Source of the DNA: Atherinomorus stipes
Lineage: Eukaryota; Chordata; Actinopteri; Atheriniformes; Atherinidae
Direction of reading: 5' to 3'
Assembly: GCA_023101725.1 (NCBI GenBank)
Contig: JALJCO010008621.1
Coordinates: forward strand, 1,471,001 to 1,535,000
Length of the DNA: 64,000 nt
Position 1 is the stretch's first letter. The number at the start of each line of letters is the position of its first letter. Below the pieces are notes generated by a model. That model had not been told where the DNA came from, did no database searches, and saw only the letters and a program-made list of their open reading frames with translations. Positions 11,331-23,214 of this stretch are shown piece by piece. Made by a program: the position numbers and the translations under genes.

Positions 11331-12001
11331 GTATACAACATCTCTGTGTGCTGAGTCTCTGTAATTGTGTTAGGATTGTAGCTCAGACTATCTCCAGTGA
11401 TCAAATATTTGAGAAACATTTGTACTATAATTATATTCAACTAAACTTTGTGCTGCCAACACCAAAATGTTTTTTTTTCCTCTACTTTTGTAACATTTGC
11501 TTACAAGAATCCCCTCTCCCTCAGTGGGGGACAGGTGGTCTCTTTATTTGGAAGCAACCTGTGCCAAATTGCAGATGAGTGTTAATACAACACTGCTTAG
11601 ATTAATCAAACTAGAATGACAGTTATTCTAACTGTCTGCATTGTCATCTGTTTTAAAATGATTGATCTAAGTTCATTAGTAGCAACGTCTCATAGTTAAT
11701 ATTATACAGCTGATGTGCTGTAAAGAATTGGCATGGGAGAGACATTACATAATAACCCGGTGATGAGTCCTACAAGATCAGATATTGTAAAAAGATGGCT
11801 TTCCTGCACTGAATCGCAGATATACTGACCTTTTTATTAGGAACTGCTTTTTTCCGCTGCATGTTCATGGACACTTATTGTCCCTTTATGAATGTATCGT
11901 ACGTACATGTGTGTGTTTTTTGTTTTTGCTTTTTTTTTCCCATGTGGGTGTCTGGTTGTCTGTGTGCATGCCCTTATACTGTCACATCTGCTGTTACCAA
12001 G
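11331..12001 (+). other. slc2a4rg last intron
   Basis: AT-rich intron of about 670 bp. Its acceptor, CTGTTACCAAG, has a purine at -3, and the T-rich tract lies further upstream (about 11918-11938). Confidence 0.8.
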
Positions 12002-12113
12002 GAAACCCCGTGGGGAGGCTAAGAAGTGCCGAAAGGTGTACGGCATGGAGAAGAGAGACATGTGGTGCACAGCCTGTCGCTGGAAAAAAGCCTGCCAGAG
12101 ATTCACCGACTAA
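12002..12113 (+). CDS. slc2a4rg: slc2a4rg last coding exon, C-clamp
   Basis: The exon encodes the last 36 residues and a TAA stop. It begins [15 protein letters not shown] and holds the Cys ligands of a C-clamp: CRK...[14 protein letters not shown]. This Cys-x-Cys-Cys-Cys module is known from TCF E-tails and from HDBP1/HDBP2 (SLC2A4RG/ZNF395), where it contributes GC-rich DNA binding. All expected cysteines are present, so the DNA-binding C-terminus is intact. The protein ends with FTD directly after the module, as family members do. Confidence 0.93.
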
Positions 12114-13448
12114 TCCAGTCCCCATCCCTGGTCTGTGAGATGAGCTCCTTCCTTCTCTGAGTGACAGCAAGGTGGACTCTTCCTCTGAGGAGATGAGGGC
12201 AGATTTCCTCATGACAGAGTTTTCCTCCTGGCCAGCAGGGGGGTTCATCTTTATCTCATTTCTGTTTCCAACTGCAATGAGAAGATTTAAAACAAAACAC
12301 ATTATGCAGGTTTGCAGACTTTTCTAAGACTGATACATTTTCATTCACAGTAAAATATGGAAAAAAAAGCATTTTAATTAGATTCTGAACCTTCTAATTA
12401 GATTCTTTTTTCTTTTTTTCACTTGCTTCAAATCAAGGCAATGTTTGAAGACTACAGATAAGCTTTTTGATATACTCTGTTGTTCATTGTAAGCTACTGT
12501 TTGAGGTGGGTCGCAACTATTTTTTGAAGGTTCAGAGGTTAACATCAGGTGTGCTATGTAGCATATCTGCTTCTTATTGTCACTGTTTAAGGGACTTCAA
12601 ACCTACCAAATGCATAAAAAACCCGTTCACTTACACCCAGCAGCTTTGGGTAAGTGCTGACATTACTGTCCTCTGCAGTCTTATTGGATATCAGCTGCAT
12701 TTTTGAAAACATATTGTACAATATCAAATAGCTTGTTTATTAAGCCAATCAAGAACAGCCTGCTATATTTCTTCAAGACTTTCAAAACTGCACAAAACCC
12801 TTCACACCAAGTGGTACAAAGAGTTTTAGTTTGATGCTCCAAAATATTTTCAAGATATGTATACAATATATGAAATATATTTCCCTCTCTTATTTTCCTC
12901 TACTTTTTTCACTAGAAATATGCACCTTGAAGAAATAAGTTGTCTTTTAAAGTATGACTGTAACCACAGTATGCTTGAGAGAGAGGATATCTATTTCTTA
13001 TATAGTTTATTTTCAGCAGTGAGTTGCTGAAGCAACTAACGGCTGCATTGTGCAATCAGAGCAATGACAGCATTTAATAGTTTCTTTCTTACGTCAAGGT
13101 TGTCATCAAGTCTTTAGCTCATGCAGAAAGGCTCTGTTGTTCCGTTTGACAGCTGATGTTCTTAAAGAGATTGTTTACCATGACGATATGTGAATGATAA
13201 ATGCCCTTTTGAAATTTTAACTTCACAGTCTGACTGAAATTAGTAGTGGACGTGGGAAAACAACAGATTGTAACATTACAATCAATACCTGATGACAAGT
13301 CAGGCGTTTTTATTCAACTCTTACAGTTTCAGATAGAGCACATGCTCTGTAGTTCGGAATAATTACCATTAACCAGCTTTGCATTACCTGTAAAAATGAC
13401 AGCCCAAGGTTGTTCTGTTTTAAAAGATATAAATATATGTATATACAT

Positions 13449-13451
<3 letters not shown>

Positions 13452-13489
<38 letters not shown>
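13452..13489. repeat. (TA)n microsatellite
   Basis: About 19 uninterrupted AT units in the slc2a4rg 3' region. Confidence 0.95.
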
Positions 13490-13493
<4 letters not shown>

Positions 13494-16400
13494 TATGTAT
13501 ACATTTTGGGGAATTCATGCTTTCACTGACCATATGTGCAAACCACCTGGCACTTTGAAGACACACAGCCATAGATGCTACCTTTTTGGGTCAGCTGTGC
13601 TGACACCTCCCGTAATTTGTGTGTAATCAGGTGGAAATGGAGCCAATTGACTTGCAAAGTCTCTTTTCAAACAAACATCTGTGTGTTTTTCCTCTGTTGC
13701 TCATTCTTGTCTGGATTTTTTTTTGGGGGTCTTTTTTTAATGGAGATATAAACAGTCGCATGCGTAGTCTGCACACACTGTGGCTACAGTTATTTGGGCT
13801 GCGTGCTGTCTAGTGGACCATTACAGACCTAAAAGGTTGAAAAAATTTATGTTAAACAGGCTTTGTTGCCAAGTGGGTGCACAAAGCATGAATTCCCTAT
13901 AATCCTTAAAAATTATTTTATTCTCCGATGCAACATTTGAAGATAAATACAGCAATTCAAGTCGAATCAGTGCAGTGTTAGGTTGATGGTGGTCGGCTGC
14001 ACATTGATTCTTATGAAAGTAAGAGTTGCTTGAATTAGAAATGTTTTTACAAAATGGAGTCTTACCTTATAGAAAAGGCCTATTGGAGTCAGAAAGGAGG
14101 TCAAGGTTTCCAAGCTTAATAAAAAAAAAAGGAAAAAAATTTAAAAATTAATGGTGGTAGATTAATAGATAGTTAGATACTTAAATTTTGTGATAATCCC
14201 TTTTAAAATAGTTTTTCAACAATACTGGCCTTCCTAAGAAAATATTTAATTTTAAAACACATTTTAGTATCTGTTCTTTGTTTTTTATTACTGATAGAAA
14301 TATTAAAAATGGAGGAAGGAAAAAAGTAATTTGATATTTAAAAAACAAACAAAAGTACTGTCCCCTCCTTAAAGATTACCGTTCAGAAATTGTATATATT
14401 CAAAATTTTAAAAAAGCATCTATTATTGGCAAAATGACATGGATGGACTTCTAAATTATCTATCATAGCTAATATTAATGATAGAAATAGAATTCAAAAG
14501 TTAGTAGTTATTCAAAAATCCCCAGAGCAGTTTTAACTGTATTTCCCTTTATTAGTGATGTGTAGATGTTATTAACCTCGTCAAAGTTGACTCAATCATT
14601 CTTTAACTTTAAATGACTTTAATAAAAGATAATACTGATTGTTTTTCAAGATGATAACCAGCCTCCCTATAAATCGCATAGCCAAGTCCTAGTATTTATT
14701 TCTATAGCCCAAAATCTCAAATTAGCCTCAAAGGGCTTAAGAAGCTGTAACAATAATCACACCCTCTAAACTGAAAGCCTCAATTCAGATAATTGTTGTC
14801 CTCAGAGATCGAGTCATGACAATGGATGTATGTTTTTGAAGAGATTCCCATTTTTGCTGTACATTAGCAGCCTTTTCATGGATTCTGCTGCGCGTTCTCT
14901 GCTCTCTTAAATGCTCCTGACACTGGCCTGACATCAGTAGCACTGTATGACAGACACAGAATGCCTGTCGTCTCCTATGGAGCAGGCCATATTTGAGCAG
15001 GCTCCTTCACTGACAGTGCAGTGCAACCTCAGACCTTTGTCGCCATAGAAACACCTGTGCCATCCTCTAGCATCGCAGAGTCACGTGTGCTGACTGTCAG
15101 CTGATGCTAAGTCACAGGTGACAAGTTCTCACAGCTCAATGAGATCTGATGCATTAAGTCAGTGGGTCTGAACAAACAAATGGCATCTCATTGAGTTCTT
15201 GTTGGTAAAAAAAAAAAAAGACTTTTATGATCCTCCCTGTTTATTTCAGTGGCATCCCAGATAAGCTAGGTCAGCAGGCCTCTTCCAGTCAGAAACTTCA
15301 CAAAGTGCCAATGAAAAGAAAACAAAAAGGAAAAGGTATACTGACTTTATGAAATTGCACTACGCTGCACTGCGCAAAGACATGTTTTTATACGTGGACA
15401 TTTTATATACACAAATTTTTAAGTGAAAGGGTATCTCGTTTTAAGAGGGTGGGAAGAGTATCGTCACTGCCCAATGGAATAAATGGGGTGTCAGGGATAG
15501 GGGTCGAGAACCTCTGGGGTTCCCCATTAATGGCAAGTGATCTCAACAGTTAATGTCTTGCTCTCTGTGTCAGATATTGTACTAAACACAGTGGTGCTGG
15601 CAGTTTTAGGCATGTGGTACTGAAGTACAGAGTGGTACTCAGCAGTGATAAGTCACTTTGCCTTTCCTTGGATGAGTGCCATGGGCTGAAAGCAGTGCCA
15701 GCCTTGTTTCAGTGATGGGAAAACACCAGTTTCAGTACGTAGCTACACATTATCACTTTGATAACAGAAGATGCGTTACAGTGTTTTATTGCCTGGAGTT
15801 TTTTCGGAACGCTCACACTCTTTCTATCAATTAATCTCACCTTTGTGCTTCCTGTACTTTTAAAAAAAGGTTCCTGCTTCTTAACATTTTACTGAGCTGA
15901 GGTATTACATGTGTACATACTGTTATTAGTGCTGGATACCACTTTTAAGAATGTTACCTTTTGGTTTGGTCATTGAAACAGTGTCGGGTGCCACCCATTG
16001 GGTCTCTCCATCCTCAGTGCAAGCACCAGCAAAGTTAGAGGTCAGATCTTAAGCCGACAAAGAACAGGACCCAAGAGCAGCAAACAGGCCTTGTCCTCTT
16101 CACCGTATGTACTTTTTTTCATCAAGCTGCACTAAACTGGCCTGTGATGATCAGCTCTCCCAGATTGTATCAATAAAAACCTTGTTTTGAAGAGCTGCTT
16201 GGGCCATTCATTATGGCTTTGAAAATAAATGTGGGTGCAAAGCATCTCTTGTGGCCATGAGAACTTTTAGATTGCTTTGCAAAGAAAAAAAATCAACAAA
16301 TCCAGTTTTAACATGCAAAATGATGGATGGAGATGTCTTAAGTTCTCAATGGGTGTGCAGGGAAACCGTAGACGGAAAGCAGACACACGACACGCAGTGG

Positions 16401-18030
16401 CGATATGGAACGATTTGCAGTTTCAGGGCTTTCATGTATATAATGCGAGACAAAGAAATCCATGAGGCTTTTTCGTATATTGTTTTCTTTTTTTGTCGTA
16501 TCTCTGTTATATGAAAAGGAATTTTTTTTTTTTACATTACAGTTGCTCAAAATATCTTTCTTGCAATTTAAAGTTGAGAAGCTATAGAACTTAATTCAAT
16601 GTGTATTGTAGCTTAGAGGCAAAGGGGAGAAAAAGACAACCTGTTGAATGTAACTCTTCTGAAAAGTCTTTTTTGTTTTGCAGTAGTTGCTGGCTACTTG
16701 TACAGCCTGTTTCCTGATTTTGGCATCCAAATTCCTAACACATTGACAGCTATTGCCACACTTCTGAATCATATGGAATAACACAACCATGCAGTATTGC
16801 TTTACTATCTTTGTGCAATGAGATGCTTTACAATGGAACAAGAACTTGCTTGCTTTTTTGGTGACACCTGGGCTATTCGCTCATTCTGTTGCTGTCTGTC
16901 TTTCACTCTGCCAAATAGTCCTTTCTTTCGAGTATGTGTAGTTATCATTGTTATGGATGTTGTTTGTGGTTGTGAAATGAAGTTTTTGTTTGGCAGGACA
17001 ACTTTCAACCTTGGATTACCTTATGGAAATCTTTATCCTGCCCTGCACATTCCAACAGACAGCATGCTTTTAGTTGCTTACCATTTCTTTTTCACCACGG
17101 CAAATACTCTCCAATCACCTTGCCCCTTCTTCTGCTATCCAGCTTTACTGTGGTCCCACCCAAGCCTTTACCCAGCATATTAAGCTAAACTAAACCCTTG
17201 AAATGTGCATCACAAAAGCCTTTGTATGTTTTTTTTCCAAATATGTCAAAATTGATGTGCTGTTTTATTGAATGTCAAGTTTTCATTTGTGTGTAAAACA
17301 GCAGCAGCAAAGCCAATAGATCTCCTTCCAAATCAAATGTAAACGCATTGCAATGGCAGCTCCACTCCTCTTCTTCTCCTGTGCTTGTATGATCTGTCCA
17401 GCTGTTTACCCAGTCTGTCACTTTTCTCATTTGATGACCATTTTCTCTGCTGTTGTGTTTTTACTGAGCCTTATGCTGGCTGCTGTGAAAACCAACATTT
17501 GCTTTTTCTTTATTGTTTTTTTTTTTCTTCTTCTTTTTTTCTCCCATTGATTGATTGTCTGGTTGAGTTTGAGGTTGTTTTGCATGTTAAGAATCGCTCA
17601 TTGTTTTCTTTTTTGTTTTTTTCTTTTTTAAAAAAAATATTAAGGAGATACAACACTGAAGGGTTTTTGTGTTAAGAGTGTCCCTCTCAGTATCCAATAA
17701 CTCGAGGCTGATGTAAATGGTTGTTCTTACAGTGTAAAAGAAAAATAAATTAAAAAAAAAACTCAGTGGAGCCTGATTCTTGGTCAGTGCTGCGGGGAAC
17801 GTGACGTCAGCCTTGAGGCTTCACTGGAGGGTAAAATTTCCTTTTGTGTGTGGGATCTGCTTCTGGTCTTCATCAGCAGTCCCACATGCATGGAGGAAGC
17901 ACTTTCTGAGGAGTGGTGCACTCAAGGAGTATTTGTGTGAATGTCACGCCTTTGACTAGTGCTTGAAAAGATGTATGACCATGTATGATGCTGATAATGT
18001 GATCTATGTGATGTAATGTGACAGAAAGAA

Positions 18031-18036
18031 AATAAA
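18031..18036 (+). terminator. Distal polyadenylation signal of slc2a4rg
   Basis: Canonical AATAAA within GAAAATAAACCTG, the last one on the + strand before the zbtb46 3' end. A second candidate lies at 17744-17749. Use of either is inferred. Confidence 0.45.
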
Positions 18037-18299
18037 CCTGAATGGAGGAAATCTGATATTAGATTTATTCTTTTAAGCAAACCTGGAGATTCTGGGATAA
18101 TCATCAGCTGATCAGCTGATTTTCTAAACAAAGAAGTACAGTAATGGCAGATATGTAGATTTCATTCTTCTGCTTTCTTTTACTTGTCTATTACACCCTC
18201 TTGTGGACAAGCTGAGCTACGACAACCCCAACAGCCGTTCCAGCATGCTTTAGAGAACTAAAAAAAAAAAAAAAAAAAAAGCACAGGACACACTGATCA
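18037..18299. other. Convergent intergenic gap
   Basis: About 260 bp between the distal + strand poly(A) signal of slc2a4rg and the - strand poly(A) signal of zbtb46. It contains a 20-nt poly-A run near 18261-18281 and TGATCAGCTGATC-like palindromic sequence at about 18108-18120. Confidence 0.5.
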
Positions 18300-18324
18300 C
18301 TTCTTTACAGCAGCAATTTCAAAA

Positions 18325-18330
18325 TTTATT
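18325..18330 (-). terminator. Distal polyadenylation signal of zbtb46
   Basis: TTTATT on the + strand gives AATAAA on the - strand. It is the last such signal before the convergent slc2a4rg 3' end. Confidence 0.45.
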
Positions 18331-21030
18331 GAGACTGATTGATTTTTGCAAATAATAGTTAAGCTATATCTTCCACTAAACATGAACTTAGAAAGAGGCT
18401 TGGACGGCAGACGGGTCTGACCCAACATCAAAACAGGAGGCTCATGGTTGGCTGTAAAAATGTTCTGTGATCAGTACTATCAACCCAAAATATCTGCACA
18501 AGAGCACTTAAATCTGCCCGAAACAAAACAGGTGTAGAAACAGGACAGGTTTTTTTTTTTTTTTTGATTTAGCACATTTTGTTACAAACACAGGATTATG
18601 ATAATAATCAATATAAAGTCAGTATCATATTGAACAATATTCCCAATGAAAATAAACAAACCTCAAGCTTCAAGTGCGACTTTTACAAATCAAAGACCCT
18701 CTGAAACTTGAGAGAGAAAATAAATAATATATAATAGTAATATAAATTCATATATATGAAGGTATACACACCACACTCTTAGTAGAAGAACAAAATCTAA
18801 AGTAAAAAGCGCCAATTTTGAAATATAGTATCATATAGATATACCCATATCTATGGCTTCATGATTTGCACGTGAGAATCAAGCTATACAGGCTAAAATG
18901 AGGATTGCAATCTGTACACATCTAAGAATACCCATATTCATCTGCAAAAGAGCAAACAGTTCCAGTTTTGCATTGTGTGGAATGAAACAGTTGTGTGCAG
19001 ATGCCGAATATGTTGCTTTGGTATGACAAAATGAACACAGGCATGCAGATAAGACCACAGAATCAGGGCACAAAAGGTCATTAACACACTGTGGGAAGGA
19101 GAATCTAGTTGCCCATCTTGATTTGTCTCGAAGTATTGTCGTCAAAAACATTTTGCACCTCCAATCGGATCAGTCGCATCTCTAATGGTAATCTCTATCC
19201 ACTGATACAAATATTCAGTCATCTCTCAGAAAACAGACACTCTCACAAGCACACGGGTGAAATGTCATTGAGGCACATATCGAGGGGTCGATGGCAGATG
19301 TTTTCCTGAAGTACAACCCAGAATGAGGAAGTGGACATACAGTACAGGTCGTGAGAAGAGCGCAGGGCCAGGGACTCACACATACATCCAGATGTCTCTC
19401 AGTGGCCATAAAAGCACCACAGGACAGAGATTTGTCACTGATCATGGGCTCCTTCCACACCCACAATTAACATTCATAAAAATTTCTACCCCATTGTCTT
19501 TCTCCTTTTTTTTTTCTTTCAATCCAAGAAAAATAACAACTATTTGATTAATGTGTCAAACAAAAACTGAATAAATAACAAAGTTGCCAGACATGAAGAA
19601 AGCATCACAAACTGTGCTGAGTTTCTCAGCGGGGGTTAACAGGAAGTACAGTTAATGGCACCTGTAGCAGAGAGGCCTGATGTGTGTGACCAGCACTGGC
19701 AAAAACATGTTTCCCAGAGTTACTACTGCAGCACTCACTTCCCTGTTTTTTATTTTATTCGATCTTACTTTTGGTTTTTTATATATATATTTTTTCTTTT
19801 CCTTTTTTTCTTTTATCTTTTTAAATGAACTCTTGTCAAGCCAGCACAACACTGGCAGGTAGAACTACCAGCATGTGGACTCAACAAGCTACCGAGAGTA
19901 GCGTTTTATCCACACACTGCATCACTACTTAATTGTGTGTCATTTGATTTTTTTTAGCCAGTAAAAACCAGAAAAAACAAACAAACAAACAGAAATGATA
20001 ACATCAATCTTATTCCGCTCGGTATTTAAAATGCAGTCTTCAAAAGCTGGCTGGTCCTTTCACACAGCCCTTCATATTCACAATAATAAAATAACATGTG
20101 CACTTTATCAAATTGTGACAAATAGTGACAGGTTCAAAAATGATAATAATAATAATAAAAAAAAAACAACAAAGCAGTTTACCACAACAATAAATCTAAA
20201 AGCACCTGCACACACAGACTGTGAAACAAAAGCACTTCATGTATACAAAGTACAAGATTGTTTTTGGTTTGATATGAATCAATTAGTGTACATTAGTAAT
20301 GCAAAAGCATGTGCTGAATATACGCTTCAATCAATATCTAACAGAGAAGTTGGACAGTGAATGTGTCTTCCCCCCTTGGTTTAAAAAAAAAAAAAAAAGC
20401 AAATACGACAGAAAAAGCATAAACTGGCACAATAAGAAGGTTGATAAAAGCCCCATGGCTTGCTGTCCACAACAAGGCAAAGTATAAAAGCTTTTTTTCT
20501 TGTACAAGATATAAAATATACCCCAAAAAAAGAAAACAGAAAAAGGAACACAATAAAGCTTAGCATCCAGCACTTAATAATAATTAATAATAGTAACAAC
20601 AACAACAACAGTAATCATAGTTCTGATATTTATAAGAATAAGACATGTCATTGGCCTCACTTGAATTGTCAAAAATTTACCCAAAAACATGGAAATTATT
20701 TTAAGAAATTAACGTTGCCTATTTTTGGATTCTTGACAATCATTCTGGCAAACAAACATCCATCCTGTTCCACACACAAATACACACACACACACACACA
20801 GAAAAAAAGAAAGAGAGAGGAGGGATTGATTTCTCAAAAATCAGGAATCCACTAACAGGTTTTTCAATAAATAAATTAATATTACAACAAATACTGAAAC
20901 TCTGAATTTCAAGCACAATTCTGATCCCTTTTTTTTAACCTTAGAAAACCGGAGAAGTGTATCCCAAAAGTAAAATTAACCACGGAGAGAGTCTGCATAT
21001 TTTGTATCCAGAAACTGGAATTACATGAAC

Positions 21031-21051
21031 GGGGGGGGGGGGGGGGGGGGG
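21031..21051. repeat. poly-G tract (poly-C in the zbtb46 transcript)
   Basis: 21 consecutive G on the + strand, within the presumed zbtb46 3' UTR. Confidence 0.95.
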
Positions 21052-22325
21052 AGCAAAATGAAAAGTTAAAAACAAGCAAACAAACAAAAAATGAACAAAG
21101 GCAGTTCCTCCTCTGGTGTGAGAGACTAGGCTCTCAGGTCCAATCATCACAACTTCCAGTGTGGGAGACACTGAACCAGAGACAGTGAGAGAGACAGAAA
21201 GCATTATTAGTGTAGGGTAGGTCCGCTGTGAGCTCATCTTCTCTTCTAGCACAGAAAAGCAGACACAGATGTCCACTTTATGTGTTAATACATTTAAAAC
21301 TCTCACATAAATTGTCAAAAGATTGTTCAGTCTCTCTGTCTCTCTCTGTCTCACACTGCTTTTATCCCCCTTTTAAATCCCAAAAATCGTATGTACAATA
21401 AAAATCTCCAGGATCTGTTGGAATGGATTGATAGAAACCAGGTGCTGAAATTAGGTGAAGAAAAGATTAAGGACCCCACTGAAAGGCATAGGCTATATAA
21501 ACAGCAATCTGCACAAAGATTCAGTGATTTTTATCTCGTGATAACAGTCAAGAGGACATAAAGTATATCCTTAAAGGTAGGTGCGGTCACCGAGTTGTTT
21601 AGGTAAGTAAAGATCAGATCAAAAATGTAAACCATGGGTTCAGGGCTTTGATAGAAGTCCGTTTGTCGTTAAAGTGCAAGTCTGTGGCAGTAGGACTCTG
21701 CATCAACAATGTGCCGCTGGGCTCCCCAGTCCCCTCGACACTCATATCTTTGCAATAGATTTAGATTCTTCTCAGTCTTCACTCACAGGGACACTTTCCC
21801 CCAGAAACCTCACAGCCGAGGAGGGGCCGAGACACCCTTCATCCTGGCTATTTCCCTACTCTGTCTGTGATCCTTGGTTGCCATGGTGATTGTGATGGCA
21901 AACATACAAAGTTGCAGTCTAGCGTCGGCCATGTCCTTGGCAGCGTCCTCGCCGATCCCCGTTCTAACAGAGTAGAAAAGTGTGGGACTCTGGCCCGAAC
22001 CCTCAAGAAAAAGAAACACAAAAAACACTGCATCTCAAGTAAAGGAGGTAAGCGGAAAAAAAGCCTTGCACTCTAGCCATCTCTTCCTCACTCTTCTTCT
22101 ATGGCAATCGAGGTTCAGTATAGCATCGAGTGTGTGTGTTTGTGTGTCGAGTGTTACTCAGAATGGTGTTAGATCATTGTCGCGCATCATCCTACAGCAT
22201 CTCCATTCAAAGGAAGGCCTGCCCACGGTGGGACGAATGGGTAAAAGAGCAGAGGAATCTGCCTAAGAGATCGCCAGAGATCTTCAGAGATTGGTTGGTG
22301 AGCCATATCAGGAGCCTGACAGGTT

Positions 22326-22760
22326 CTAGGAGATCCAGGCGAAGTCCCTCTCACTCCCGTTCTGCTGCTCCCCCTCCTGAGCCGAGGAGTCGCTCTCCTC
22401 CTTCTCATTGTCCAGTGCTCTGTGTGCCTCAGTGGTCATCCCTGAGTCTTTCCACTTGCCCCCATCTTCTTCTCCTTCTCCTAGGATCTCCCCCTCCCCT
22501 TCGACCATCATCTCCTCCTCCCCCTCCCCATCACACTCCGCCTGGTCATCATGGAAACGATCCCCAGGATACAGCTCCTCCTCAGGTGAGATGTCCCCAC
22601 CAACCTCCCCGTTGTGGTCCAGCAGTGCCGCCATGCCCCGGCCCGAGCAGTCGGCACAGACGCCATGACGGCGGGAGCCATGTTTGATTCCAACGCTGGC
22701 TGCTGACATAAAGACGCGACTGCACACTTTACACACATACTTCTTGTCTTTGCTGTGGAC
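22326..22760 (-). CDS. zbtb46: ZBTB46 last coding exon: end of finger 2, atypical third finger, acidic tail
   Basis: The exon follows CCCACAG and enters in phase 0, ending at a TAG stop. It starts [15 protein letters not shown], completing the second finger's last histidine, and continues with a degenerate third finger (CKVC...HGSRRH) and [10 protein letters not shown] long Glu/Asp/Gly-rich tail follows, and the last residues DFAWIS match the conserved ZBTB46 C-terminus. ZBTB46 (zDC/BTBD4) is a nuclear repressor marking mammalian classical dendritic cells and endothelium. Confidence 0.96.
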   Translation of the reverse strand, partial: VHSKDKKYVCKVCSRVFMSAASVGIKHGSRRHGVCADCSGRGMAALLDHNGEVGGDISPEEELYPGDRFHDDQAECDGEGEEEMMVEGEGEILGEGEEDGGKWKDSGMTTEAHRALDNEKEESDSSAQEGEQQNGSERDFAWIS

Positions 22761-22847
22761 CTGTGGGATGAAAACACATCATTTCTTATCTTAAATTCAC
22801 ATCTTGGATGTGATTTAACTCAGAAGCAGCTGCATGACTGCACTCAC

Positions 22848-23023
22848 CAACGTGTGCCTCTTCATGTGCTCTCTTCTGGTGAACTTCTTGCCACAAATTT
22901 CACAAGGGTAGGGCCTTTCACCGGTGTGGGAGCGCATGTGCCTCTTAAGGATGCACTGGTGCATAGCGGAGAAGCTGCAGTAGGGGCACTTGAACTTTTT
23001 ACGAATCACTGTGAAGTCATTCA
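22848..23023 (-). CDS. zbtb46: ZBTB46 exon with the two canonical C2H2 fingers
   Basis: The exon follows CCTTGCAG and ends before GTGAGT, entering in phase 1 and leaving in phase 0. It encodes [20 protein letters not shown], then finger 1 (CPYC...HMRSH), the TGERPYP linker, and finger 2 (CEIC...HTL, with its last His in the next exon). This block is nearly invariant in vertebrate ZBTB46 and identifies the gene. The intron to the last exon is only 87 bp. Confidence 0.97.
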
Positions 23024-23200
23024 CTGCAAGGACACGGAGGAAGGGGGAGAGGATGAAAAGAGAGGGGGAAAAATTAGCGTTGAATGACACACATTAGGAT
23101 AAACCAAGACATCTCTTTTCAGTTATTGCATTTAATTAGCGGCTTGAGCTAGAAATGTACCATCAATTCCCATGGTCATCCCAATCTAGTCAAAGCTACA

Positions 23201-23214
23201 GTTGCCCTGGCAAC
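23201..23214. promoter_or_regulatory. RFX X-box-like palindrome
   Basis: GTTGCCCTGGCAAC is a perfect inverted repeat (GTTGCC/GGCAAC) with a 2-bp spacer, matching the X-box consensus bound by RFX factors. Function at this site is inferred. Confidence 0.5.

Larger units (their letters stand above)
12114..18036 (+). other. slc2a4rg 3' UTR / 3' flank
   Basis: There are 5.9 kb without a supported coding exon. Several AATAAA signals occur (near 14118, 14621, 16171 and 17744), the last at 18031-18036. How much is transcribed as 3' UTR cannot be told from sequence. It contains a TA microsatellite at 13452-13489 and many T-rich and A-rich runs. Short open frames (for example 16797-17183) carry no recognisable domain. 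Confidence 0.5.
18300..22325 (-). other. zbtb46: zbtb46 3' UTR
   Basis: About 4 kb downstream of the zbtb46 stop on the - strand, with no coding exon on either strand. It holds several A/T-rich tracts, a 21-nt C tract in the transcript (G on the + strand, 21031-21051), and an X-box-like palindrome at 21877-21890. Assignment as UTR rests on the absence of other genes and on the poly(A) signal at its far end; internal poly(A) signals (for example near 19750) could give shorter forms. Confidence 0.55.

Noticed and set aside
16797..17183. 128-codon + strand frame in the slc2a4rg 3' region
   Set aside because: Hydrophobic, Cys- and Phe-rich as expected of T-rich DNA; no homology recognised and it lies after the stop codon.
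20941..21354. 137-codon - strand frame with a proline run
   Set aside because: The proline run is the C21 tract; the region is 3' UTR and the frame has no domain.
22130..22687. 185-codon + strand frame
   Set aside because: Antisense shadow of the zbtb46 last exon, whose - strand frame ends with the conserved DFAWIS.
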